The notes below the pieces were generated by a model. That model had not been told where the DNA came from, ran no database searches, and saw only the letters and a program-made list of their open reading frames with translations. From Maribacter arcticus (GTDB lineage Bacteria > Bacteroidota > Bacteroidia > Flavobacteriales > Flavobacteriaceae): DNA of 64,000 bases. Positions 30,222-37,897 of the stretch are shown one piece after another (position 1 is the first letter of the stretch; each line of letters begins with the position of its first letter). Location: the NCBI RefSeq assembly GCF_900167935.1, contig NZ_FUYL01000001.1, forward strand, positions 248,001-312,000. Direction: 5' to 3'. The translations under genes and the position numbers were made by a program.

Positions 30222-31616
30222 ATGCAGGAAACTTCTGATTTTGTTTTATTCCTTGGTAGGTTTCACCCGTTGGTAGTGCATCTTCCTATTGGAATTTTGA
30301 TGTTCGCCTTTTTTCTGGAACTTATCAATAGATTTCAAAAGCAATCCAATTTTGATGCCGTCATAAAGATTGCTCTTTTGTTGGGGGCTATAAGTGCATT
30401 TTTTGCTTCCGTTTTGGGCTATATGTTATCACAAAGTGGGGATTATGAGGAAGGCATGTTAGATAGCCATTTTTGGTTAGGGGTTGCCACTATAGTAGTG
30501 ACATTTCTAGCCTGGATTTTAAAAGCTAATTTCTTTCCTTTACCAGAATCTTTTAAAGTAATCCGGTCAAATATTGCGGTCCTAACACTTATTGTGGTTT
30601 TGATTAGCGTTACCGGTCATTATGGTGGCAATCTAACACATGGGTCCGATTACCTTACGAAGTACGCACCATTTAACGACAATAAGAAAATTGAGCTTCC
30701 AGCACTGGCAAGTTTAGATGAGGTGGTCGTATATCCGTATTTAGTAGAGCCAGTTTTGGAAGCAAAATGCTACAGCTGCCACAACGAATCCAAGCAAAAA
30801 GGAAATTTGGCCATGTATACTCCAGAGCTATTAATGGAAGGTGGAAAGCACGGGCCAATATTAGTAGCTGGTGATGCGGCAGAATCAGAAATGTACAAGC
30901 GCGTTACCTTACCAGAGTCTGATGAGGAGTTTATGCCACCTGAAGGTAAAACACCGTTAACAGATGAGGAAATTTCCATATTAAAGTTTTGGATAGATAG
31001 TGTGAATGTTGATTTCACTAAAACTTTAGCGCAATTGAACGTACCCGAAGAAATTCAACTTATAGCAGCGAATAAATTAAATCTTACGTATTCGGGTAAA
31101 TTAGCCTCCGATGCCATGCCCAAAGTAAACGTTCTTGATGCCAAAACTATTGACGTCCTAATTTCTGAAGGTTTTCAAGTACGAGAATTGGTTCTTGGGT
31201 CCTCTTTATTGGATATAACGCTACCAGATAATACGGTTGATTTAAAGGACGAATCCGGTTTAAATAAAAAGATTGCTTTGTTAGTGGCAATAAAAGACAA
31301 TGTCATCAGATTAGATATGGGAGGTAACGGTGTTACAGATGAACATTTAAAATCTATCACAGTACTAAGTAATTTGCAACAGTTAAAATTACCCGATAAT
31401 CCTATTACGGATAAAGGGATTACGTATTTAAAACAGCTTTCAGTATTAAATAGTGTTAATCTATATAAGACCAACATTAGTAAGGTATGCTTATCCCAAT
31501 TTTCAGAAATGACCAATCTTAGAAAGGTATATGCATGGCAAACTTCCATTACATCAGAAGATGTTGTTTCCTTTAATACTAATGAAGAGGGGCCTAAAAT
31601 TATCTTAGGGCTATAA
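30222..31616 (+). CDS. DUF2231 / cytochrome c / leucine-rich-repeat membrane protein
   Basis: A 464-residue membrane protein. The first 135 residues hold four hydrophobic segments of DUF2231 type (FLGRFHPLVVHLPIGILMFAF, with two His that may bind heme). A planctomycete-type cytochrome c follows (C183-Y-S-C186-H187, then KGNLAMYTPELLMEGGKHGP and FMPPEGKTPLTDEEI), and the last 130 residues are leucine-rich repeats (LKSITVLSNLQQLKLPDNPITDKG in pieces). It could pass electrons between membrane quinones and the periplasmic cytochrome encoded first in the cluster. It ends only 8 bases before the remnant gene at 31625. Confidence 0.85.
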   Translation: MQETSDFVLFLGRFHPLVVHLPIGILMFAFFLELINRFQKQSNFDAVIKIALLLGAISAFFASVLGYMLSQSGDYEEGMLDSHFWLGVATIVVTFLAWILKANFFPLPESFKVIRSNIAVLTLIVVLISVTGHYGGNLTHGSDYLTKYAPFNDNKKIELPALASLDEVVVYPYLVEPVLEAKCYSCHNESKQKGNLAMYTPELLMEGGKHGPILVAGDAAESEMYKRVTLPESDEEFMPPEGKTPLTDEEISILKFWIDSVNVDFTKTLAQLNVPEEIQLIAANKLNLTYSGKLASDAMPKVNVLDAKTIDVLISEGFQVRELVLGSSLLDITLPDNTVDLKDESGLNKKIALLVAIKDNVIRLDMGGNGVTDEHLKSITVLSNLQQLKLPDNPITDKGITYLKQLSVLNSVNLYKTNISKVCLSQFSEMTNLRKVYAWQTSITSEDVVSFNTNEEGPKIILGL

Positions 31617-31624
31617 TTAGAATC

Positions 31625-31717
31625 CTAAGTAACTTTTTCAAGACAGGATTTTATAAAATTAAGTTCTCCTCCTTTAGTGTCGAACGTTCCAATAATGTAT
31701 ACTTTTCTAGTTTTCAT
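31625..31717 (-). pseudogene. Remnant of a Tm-1-like ATP-binding / UPF0261 gene (first 29 codons)
   Basis: On the minus strand an ATG at 31715-31717 opens 30 codons reading MKTRKVYIIGTFDTKGGEL and about 11 further residues before TAG. YIIGTFDTKGxEL is the hallmark N-terminus of UPF0261/Tm-1-like ATP-binding proteins, which are normally about 400 residues. Nothing else of the gene remains: 8 bases beyond its stop lies the stop of the convergent cytochrome cluster. The fragment sits 33 bases after the lactate oxidase stop in the same direction, so the fucose operon probably once continued into this gene and was cut when the cluster arrived. Too short for me to exclude chance entirely, but the motif match is exact. 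Confidence 0.65.
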
Positions 31718-31750
31718 AGTCCAATTGTTAAGTTAACCGATTACTGATAA

Positions 31751-32902
31751 TTAATTTTTTACCAAATGTTTGTGCAGGTCTTCTATTTTCTCGCAACCTA
31801 CCTGGTCCATAACTTGCTTTAGCTCTGTTTTTAATAGGGAAATGGTATGGTCTCCTCCTTTTTTTCCCAAAGCTGAAACACCGTACATAAAAGATCTTCC
31901 CAAAAAACTAAATTCAGCCCCAGAAGCAATGGTACGGGCTATATCTGGGCCAGACCGTAGGCCACTGTCCATCATTACTTTTATTTTATCCCCGTATTTA
32001 TCGGCAATTCTAACAAGGGGTTTTATACTAGATTGACCGGCATCTAGCTGTCTTCCGCCATGATTAGAAACGATGATACCGTCTAAACCCAGTTTAATTG
32101 CTGTTTGTGCATCTTGCTCGGTTGCCACACCTTTTAGCACCAATTTGCCCTTCCACATATCCCGAATAGGTTTTATCTTTTCTTCGTTGAGTCTACCAGA
32201 AAATGTTTGGTCCATAAATTTACCCAACTCACTTAAGTTCAAACCTTTTGGCATATAGGGTTTCAAGGTTTCAAAGCCAGGTTGACCGTAACGTAACGTA
32301 TTTAAAGCCCAAGCCGGTTTTTGTAAGACTTGAAGAACATTGGAAATAGACATTTTTGGGGGCATGGCAAGGCCATTTCTAATATCGCGCGGGCGATAAC
32401 CGAACGTGGGTACATCACATAAAATAACTAGAACGGGGCAGTCTGCTGCGGCTGCACGTTTTATAATATCATCCCTTAACCTGGCTTCCGTGGGGTGGTA
32501 TAGTTGAAACCAAGCTTTACCTTCTGTAATTTCCGATATGCGCTCTATGCTACTAGTGGTTACTGTACTCAGGATAAAGGGTATATTATGATCAAAGGCT
32601 GCCTTTGCCAATATTTCGGGCGAATTAGGCCAGATAAGACCTTGCAAGCCTATGGGTGAAATACCAAATGGGGCATCATAAGTATGTCCAAAAAGCTCCG
32701 TTTTTAAGGATGGTTCATTATAGGAATCCAGATAATACGGACTTAATTCTACCTCCCTGATTTCTGCAGTGTTTTTAACAATGTTAACGTCTTGGTTGCA
32801 CCCGCCGTCTAAATATTCAAAAGCAAATTTTGGAATACGTTTTTTAGCCTTATTTTTAAGGTCGTCTATTGAGGGATATTTAGAATTTACGTATAATTTC
32901 AT
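31751..32902 (-). CDS. lldD: FMN-dependent alpha-hydroxy-acid dehydrogenase (L-lactate to pyruvate)
   Basis: A 383-residue TIM-barrel flavoprotein of the LldD/glycolate-oxidase family. Motifs: FAFEYLDGGCNQD at the N-terminus, APFGISPIGLQGLIWP, LSTVTTSSIE, FQLYH, the FMN Lys in LVLKGVAT, the catalytic His/Arg in IVSNHGGRQLD, and DSGLRSGPDIARTIASGAEFSFLGR. It oxidises L-lactate or a similar acid to the 2-keto acid. In this operon it fits exactly: the diketodeoxyfuconate hydrolase produces L-lactate, which this enzyme would turn into a second pyruvate. Gene symbol is by family and context; glycolate or other hydroxy acids cannot be excluded. Confidence 0.85.
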   Translation of the reverse strand: MKLYVNSKYPSIDDLKNKAKKRIPKFAFEYLDGGCNQDVNIVKNTAEIREVELSPYYLDSYNEPSLKTELFGHTYDAPFGISPIGLQGLIWPNSPEILAKAAFDHNIPFILSTVTTSSIERISEITEGKAWFQLYHPTEARLRDDIIKRAAAADCPVLVILCDVPTFGYRPRDIRNGLAMPPKMSISNVLQVLQKPAWALNTLRYGQPGFETLKPYMPKGLNLSELGKFMDQTFSGRLNEEKIKPIRDMWKGKLVLKGVATEQDAQTAIKLGLDGIIVSNHGGRQLDAGQSSIKPLVRIADKYGDKIKVMMDSGLRSGPDIARTIASGAEFSFLGRSFMYGVSALGKKGGDHTISLLKTELKQVMDQVGCEKIEDLHKHLVKN

Positions 32903-32906
32903 CTTC

Positions 32907-33243
32907 TTATAATTTAAATATTCTATTCATTTTAACCCATTTTTCACCTTCGGGAGTCCCAGGGAGTAATTACTGATATTGTTCCATCAAACTTTCCCAC
33001 TTTTGCACTAGAACGTTGTTTTTATCACTTTCTCCTTTAGCATTCAAGGAAAAATGTTCATCTACTTCCATGACCATAGATAGTCTATTGGCAATATGAA
33101 AGATTTTCATGTTCACTATTCCGGAGTCCTTAAATACTGGCTATTATCCCTGGCCAGACCTTTTTATGGTGTGCAATATATTGTTGGATGAGTCTTGAAT
33201 CATCCTTCAGGTCGAGTGCAAAACATAATCTTTCGGTTTTCAT
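32907..33243 (-). pseudogene. L-rhamnose/L-fucose mutarotase (RhaM family) pseudogene
   Basis: The minus-strand ATG at 33241-33243 overlaps the fucP stop as ATGA. Frame 1 reads KTERLCFALDLKDDSRLI, then HHKKVWPGIIASI and hits TAA at about 33130-33132. One extra T in an ATTTAAG run explains it: the shifted frame continues KDSGIVNMKIFHIANRLSMV, MEVDEHF, WESLMEQYQ, stops again at TAA (32970-32972, CAA expected), then PGTPEGEKWVKMNRIF. These are consecutive segments of the roughly 105-residue RhaM-type mutarotase. So there are two independent lesions, one frameshift and one nonsense. It would have interconverted alpha and beta anomers of the 6-deoxy sugar. An error in the sequence could explain one lesion but hardly both. 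Confidence 0.88.
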
Positions 33244-34556
33244 TTAATTATGACTAGGGCTTTCTTATTAACTCTAAAGCCATAGAAAGCAATAAAAACA
33301 AAACATAGCATTGGTAACATGAAAGAGAAATTCACTTCACTAACTCCTAAAATTTTTATATCATTTACCCCGAATCCGCCAAGGTCTATCAACATACCTT
33401 GAAGTTTTGGCATTAGGGCACCACCGACAATGGCCATCACCAAACCCGCTGCACCAATTTTTGATTCTTCTTCACTCATACCTTCTAAGGCTATCCCATA
33501 AATGGTAGGAAACATAATAGACATGAACAGCGTAATTGCAACCAAACAATAAAGACCGAAAATTCCTTCTATAAAAATGACACCTATGGTTGCAAAAATT
33601 GCAAACAACGCATACAGCATCAATAACTTGCCTGAAGGAAAAAATTGTAAAAGATAGGTGCCTAATGCACGACCAAAGAAAAATAAAATAAAAGCTATAA
33701 ATTGATAGTTGGCCGCTGTATCACTGGACATCCCAATGGCCTCTGCATATTGGTAAATGTAGGTCCAGCACATGATTTGTGCACCTACATAGAGCACTTG
33801 CGACGACACTCCCAATGTATAAGTAGAATTGGCCTTTAGTTTGGCAAACGTCTCTCCCAAACTATCCGTAATACCATCACCTTTTTTTTGGGGCATTTTA
33901 CTTATTGAAACGAGTACTAAAACAGCTAAAATAACTAGGCCAAGAATCACATAAGGATCTCTGATTACCATAAGGTCAGAAGTCCGTATCAGTACCTTTT
34001 TAGCTTCTTCCAGAGCACTGTAATTAGCTATGTCGTCTGATTGTAGTTTTTGAAGTACAAACTGTTGGGCAACTAATAGGCCTAAAATTGATCCGACAGG
34101 GTTAAATGCTTGCGCTAGGTTTAAACGCTGGGTAGCAGTTCTTGGGTCACCCATGGCCAAGATATAAGGGTTTGCCGTGGTTTCCAAAAATGCTAGTCCA
34201 AATGTTAAGATGTACAATCCTAAACAAAAAAACCAGAACTGTTCTGTAATTGCCGCAGGATAGAACAGTAAAGCGCCAACGGCATAAAGGCCCAATCCAA
34301 TTAAAACCCCAACTTTATAACTGTATTTCCTTACAAATAAGGCAGCTGGCAAGGCCATACAAAAATACCCTCCGTAAAATGCCATTTGTACCCATGCCGC
34401 TTGGGAATTTGAAAGCTCTAAAACCTTTTTAAACGCCTGTACCATGGGGTCTGTAACCGCATTGGCAAAGCCCCAAAGTCCAAAAAGAGAAGTAATCAAT
34501 ATAAATGGAATGACTACTTTTTTTGATACTACAGGTACTTTTTCTTGCTGTGTCAT
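33240..34556 (-). CDS. fucP: L-fucose:H+ symporter FucP (FHS family, MFS)
   Basis: A 438-residue major-facilitator protein with 12 hydrophobic segments. FHS-family signatures: LFGLWGFANAVTDPMVQAFKKV with the Asp in TM1, AAWVQMAFYGGYFCMALPAA, TFGLAFLETTANPYILAMG, NLAQAFNPVGSILG and SIMFPTIYGIALEGM. This matches FucP-type importers of L-fucose. Its last bases overlap the mutarotase pseudogene (ATGA) and the fucose dehydrogenase stop lies 15 bases upstream, so it is embedded in the fucose operon. Confidence 0.92.
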   Translation of the reverse strand: MTQQEKVPVVSKKVVIPFILITSLFGLWGFANAVTDPMVQAFKKVLELSNSQAAWVQMAFYGGYFCMALPAALFVRKYSYKVGVLIGLGLYAVGALLFYPAAITEQFWFFCLGLYILTFGLAFLETTANPYILAMGDPRTATQRLNLAQAFNPVGSILGLLVAQQFVLQKLQSDDIANYSALEEAKKVLIRTSDLMVIRDPYVILGLVILAVLVLVSISKMPQKKGDGITDSLGETFAKLKANSTYTLGVSSQVLYVGAQIMCWTYIYQYAEAIGMSSDTAANYQFIAFILFFFGRALGTYLLQFFPSGKLLMLYALFAIFATIGVIFIEGIFGLYCLVAITLFMSIMFPTIYGIALEGMSEEESKIGAAGLVMAIVGGALMPKLQGMLIDLGGFGVNDIKILGVSEVNFSFMLPMLCFVFIAFYGFRVNKKALVIIK

Positions 34557-34571
34557 CTTTGGTGCTTTAGT

Positions 34572-35351
34572 TTATAATGATCGATCTAAGTGGGTGTAAC
34601 CACCATCTACATAAAGTAATTGGCCGGTAGTGTGGCTAGAACGGGACGATAATAAAAACAAGGCGGTATCCGCAATTTCCTGTTCGGAGGTCATTCTATT
34701 TTCTAGAGGTATATTTTTGGTGATTTCGGCAAGTTTTTCTTCAGGATTATCAAATGTTTTTATCCATTTATCATATAAAGGTGTATAACATTCTGCCACA
34801 ATTATAGCATTTACCCTAATGGAATAGGGGAGTAGTTCAACGGCCCATTCTCTTGTTAAGGCATTACGACCACCATTGGCTGCAGCATATCCTGAGGTGC
34901 CCCCTTGCCCCGTAACAGAGGTTTTGGAACCGATATTAACGATAGCTCCTTTATTTTTTTTCAATTCTGGTAGAACCAGTTTGGCCATAGTATAATAATG
35001 GGTCAGGTTTTTATGAAGCGATTTTACAAAACCCTCAACCAAACCATGTTCTAAACCCACCGAATCATTTACGCCGGCATTATTTACCAAACCATCAATT
35101 TGTCCAAATTGCTCCAAGGCAGATTTTACCGCATTTTCACATTCATGTGCATCTGTAAGTTCAGCATAGGCTTTACCTACTTTACCTTCTAAGGCTTGGA
35201 TTTCTTTTACACAAGCATCAACTTTTTCCTTTGTTCTACCAATGATAAAAGGAATAGCGCCTTCTTTCGCCAATGCCATACTTATACCTCTACCTATACC
35301 TGCAGAGCCACCGGTAACGATGATAACCTTGTCCTTTAAATATAGGTCCAT
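34572..35351 (-). CDS. SDR L-fucose 1-dehydrogenase, with YxxxN in place of YxxxK
   Basis: A 259-residue short-chain dehydrogenase expected to oxidise L-fucose to L-fucono-1,5-lactone. Motifs: TGGSAGIGRGIS (residues about 13-24), NNAGV, VNIGSKTSVTG with the catalytic Ser, and C-terminal QLLYVDGGY. The active-site segment reads GYAAANGGRNALTREWAVELL, written here to the point that the Lys of YxxxK is Asn (codon AAT). The TREWAVELL and NAIIVAECYTPLY segments fit the fucose/rhamnose dehydrogenase subgroup. Position between fucP and fuconolactonase supports the function. Whether Asn is normal in this subgroup or a damaging change is open; the rest of the gene is intact. Confidence 0.8.
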   Translation of the reverse strand: MDLYLKDKVIIVTGGSAGIGRGISMALAKEGAIPFIIGRTKEKVDACVKEIQALEGKVGKAYAELTDAHECENAVKSALEQFGQIDGLVNNAGVNDSVGLEHGLVEGFVKSLHKNLTHYYTMAKLVLPELKKNKGAIVNIGSKTSVTGQGGTSGYAAANGGRNALTREWAVELLPYSIRVNAIIVAECYTPLYDKWIKTFDNPEEKLAEITKNIPLENRMTSEQEIADTALFLLSSRSSHTTGQLLYVDGGYTHLDRSL

Positions 35352-35424
35352 TTGTTTTTGCTTTTATTTGGATTCTACCTCATATCTTGAATCAAGAAGT
35401 AAAATATACGTACGAGCTTTTTTT

Positions 35425-36252
35425 CTAGTTTAAGTTATAGAATCTTGAAGCATTACCTCCTAAGATGGCTTGCTTTTCGTCTAAATTGAGTTCATTGATA
35501 TAGTGATTGACAATATTTAGAACTTCTTCGTATTCAGTAGCCAACAAACATACCGGCCAATCTGAGCCAAAGAGTACTCTATAAGCGCCAAAAGCTTCAA
35601 AAATCACATCGAAATACGGAACAAAATCCTCATATTTCCAGTTTGCTAAATCGGCCTCTGTTACGTAGCCAGATAGCTTACAATATACATTTGGGTTTTG
35701 AGCAATACGTTGAATATCTTTTTTCCACTGTTCAATTTCTCCTGATTTAATATATGGCTTTGCCAAATGGTCTAGCACGAATTTGTTTTCAGGAAATTTA
35801 GAAACTAGTGTAGCAGTATTTTTTAAGTGCGTAGGGTAAACTAAGATATCATAAGTTAGGTTCAAAGCACTTAATTGGGAAATGCCAAATTGAAATTTAG
35901 GGTCTAGAAGAAAGTCTTCCTTTTCAGCTTGTAAAATATGTCGGACTCCTTTAAAGTATGGGTTTTGAGCATAATGTTCTAATCTAGATGAAACATTTGG
36001 GCTTGATAAATCAACCCAACCTACGACTCCCTTAATAAAGTCATTAGTTTTCGCCAAACCCAGTAAAAATTCGGTTTCTTCTTCAGATTGGTCTGCTTGT
36101 ACGGCAACGCAACCCTCTATATTCAGTGTCTGAAAAATAGGTGCCAAATGCTCAGGAAGAAAATCTTGTTGAATTATTTTCATATCATTAGTAATCCATG
36201 CATCCTTAACAGGATGATACTTCCAGAAATGCTGATGACTATCTATAATCAT
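35425..36252 (-). CDS. L-fucono-1,5-lactonase (amidohydrolase family)
   Basis: A 275-residue amidohydrolase of the COG3618 lactonase group, hydrolysing L-fuconolactone to L-fuconate. Metal-site features: DSHQHFWKYHP at residues 3-13, KGVRHILQ, FVLDHLAKP, and FGSDWPVC near the C-terminus. Size and motifs match known L-fuconolactonases and L-rhamnonolactonases. Its ATG overlaps the stop of the upstream hydrolase gene as TAATG, so the two are translationally coupled. Confidence 0.88.
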   Translation of the reverse strand: MIIDSHQHFWKYHPVKDAWITNDMKIIQQDFLPEHLAPIFQTLNIEGCVAVQADQSEEETEFLLGLAKTNDFIKGVVGWVDLSSPNVSSRLEHYAQNPYFKGVRHILQAEKEDFLLDPKFQFGISQLSALNLTYDILVYPTHLKNTATLVSKFPENKFVLDHLAKPYIKSGEIEQWKKDIQRIAQNPNVYCKLSGYVTEADLANWKYEDFVPYFDVIFEAFGAYRVLFGSDWPVCLLATEYEEVLNIVNHYINELNLDEKQAILGGNASRFYNLN

Positions 36253-37103
36253 TATAGTGCTTTTGCGACTTGTTTAGAAGTTCCCAGACCTTCAATGCCA
36301 AGCTCTACTATATCTCCGGCTTTTAAGTATTTGGGAGGATTAAATCCTAGGCCGACACCGAATGGGGTACCGGTAGAGATGATATCTCCTGGTAATAAGG
36401 TCATATATTGACTAATATAACTCACCAAATGAGGCACATCAAAAACTAAATCTGAGGTATTGCTTTTTTGCATGGTCTCCCCGTTTACGGTTAACCATAA
36501 GTCCAAATTATGCGGGTCTTGTATCTCTTCTTGGGTAACAATGTAAGGTCCAATAGGGGCAAAGGTGTCACAACTCTTTCCTTTTACCCACTGGCCATCA
36601 CGTTCTAGCTGAAACTCACGTTCGCTATAGTCATTATGCAATACATAGCCCGCTACATGGTGCATGGCATTTTCTTTGGAAACATAACTGGCTTTTTTAC
36701 CAATTACCACACCCAATTCTACTTCCCAATCTGTTTTACTACTTCCTTTTGGGATTATTAAATCGTCATTGGGTCCAACGATTGCAGAGGTCGCCTTAAA
36801 AAATAGTACTGGCTCATTAGGAAGTGTCATTCCGCTTTCCTCGGCATGCTTTGCATAATTTAAACCAACACAAACAATTTTTGATGGCCTTTTCATTGGA
36901 GCAGCAATTCTTGCGTCTTTATTAAATTTCGGCAAATTAGTTTTATTTGCTTCTATCCATTTTTCAAGTCTTTCAAGTCCGTCTCCACCAAAAAACTCCT
37001 CGTCATAATCCATTCCAAAACCAGACACATCCGCCCAATCTCCGTTGGGTAGTTCAACTCCTGGTTTTTCGTTTTCAATATTTCCTATTCGTATTAGTTT
37101 CAT
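36252..37103 (-). CDS. Fumarylacetoacetase-family hydrolase, 2,4-diketo-3-deoxy-L-fuconate hydrolase
   Basis: A 283-residue FAH-fold enzyme. The typical metal-binding and catalytic segments are present: KIVCVGLNYAKHAEESGM, PVLFFKATSAIVGPNDDL, DWEVELGVVIGKKA, HNDYSEREFQLERDGQWVKGKSCDTFAPIGP (in pieces) and ISTGTPFGVGLG. In the non-phosphorylative 6-deoxyhexose pathway, this family cleaves 2,4-diketo-3-deoxy-L-fuconate to pyruvate and L-lactate. Other FAH-family substrates are possible, but its neighbours (an SDR, the lactonase and a fuconate dehydratase) make this the best reading. Confidence 0.87.
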   Translation of the reverse strand: MKLIRIGNIENEKPGVELPNGDWADVSGFGMDYDEEFFGGDGLERLEKWIEANKTNLPKFNKDARIAAPMKRPSKIVCVGLNYAKHAEESGMTLPNEPVLFFKATSAIVGPNDDLIIPKGSSKTDWEVELGVVIGKKASYVSKENAMHHVAGYVLHNDYSEREFQLERDGQWVKGKSCDTFAPIGPYIVTQEEIQDPHNLDLWLTVNGETMQKSNTSDLVFDVPHLVSYISQYMTLLPGDIISTGTPFGVGLGFNPPKYLKAGDIVELGIEGLGTSKQVAKAL

Positions 37104-37119
37104 TAATTTCTAATTTGTA

Positions 37120-37896
37120 TTAGTTGTTTAATTTAATAAATCCGCCATCAATAGGGAAATCTGTACCAGTAATAAAAGTGGCTTCATCTGAACATAGAAA
37201 AAGAGCCAAAGCTGCTATTTCTTTTGGTTGTCCCATTCTACCAATAGGTTGCGATTTGGAAAGCTTATCAAACATCTCATCTTCTTGACCAGGATAATTT
37301 TTCTTTATAAAATTATCTACGAACGGTGTATGAACCCGTGCAGGAGAAATACTATTACATCTAATATTATAGTTTATATAATCTTTAGCTATTGAATAAG
37401 TCATAGTTAGCACCGCACCTTTGGTCATAGAGTAAGCAAAACGGTCTGTAATGCCTACGGATGATGCTACCGAAGCCATATTTAAAATGATACCTCCGAA
37501 TTGTTTCATATGGGGTATTACAGCAGATATGCAGTTGTAAACACCTTTAATATTTACATTATAAAGTCTATCCAAATCCTCTTCCGTAGTATGCTCAATG
37601 TTACCAACATGGGCTATACCTGCATTATTTATCAGTATATGCAATTCCTGTTCTTTTGCTATACCATCAATTATGGACTTAACCTCTTTTTGGTTTGAGA
37701 CATCACATGAATGAGCTTTTGCATTATAACCTTCAGAGGTGATTTGTTGCACAACCTTTTGAGCCATTTCTAAATTATGATCCAAAATATGAACATTGGC
37801 ACCATTTAAGGCAAACTGTGTGGAAAGGGCTTCGCCAATTCCACTTCCACCACCGGTAACCAAGACTGTTTTATTGTTATAGTTAAATGTTGACAT
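37120..37896 (-). CDS. SDR 2-keto-3-deoxy-L-fuconate dehydrogenase
   Basis: A 258-residue classical SDR: TGGGSGIGEALSTQF cofactor motif (about 12-26), NNAGIAH, LNMASVASS with the catalytic Ser, and YSMTKGAV with Tyr-xxx-Lys intact. The end ITGTDFPIDGGFIKL is typical. Placed between the FAH hydrolase (16 bases) and the GH29 gene (1 base), it should oxidise C4 of 2-keto-3-deoxy-L-fuconate, the step just before hydrolysis to pyruvate and L-lactate. This oxidising step marks the route as the dehydrogenase/hydrolase branch rather than the aldolase branch. Confidence 0.85.
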   Translation of the reverse strand: MSTFNYNNKTVLVTGGGSGIGEALSTQFALNGANVHILDHNLEMAQKVVQQITSEGYNAKAHSCDVSNQKEVKSIIDGIAKEQELHILINNAGIAHVGNIEHTTEEDLDRLYNVNIKGVYNCISAVIPHMKQFGGIILNMASVASSVGITDRFAYSMTKGAVLTMTYSIAKDYINYNIRCNSISPARVHTPFVDNFIKKNYPGQEDEMFDKLSKSQPIGRMGQPKEIAALALFLCSDEATFITGTDFPIDGGFIKLNN

Positions 37897-37897
37897 T

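Noticed and set aside
31175-31549. 124-codon antisense frame in the DUF2231/LRR gene
   Set aside because: Lies wholly inside a well-supported gene and is a by-product of its codon use.
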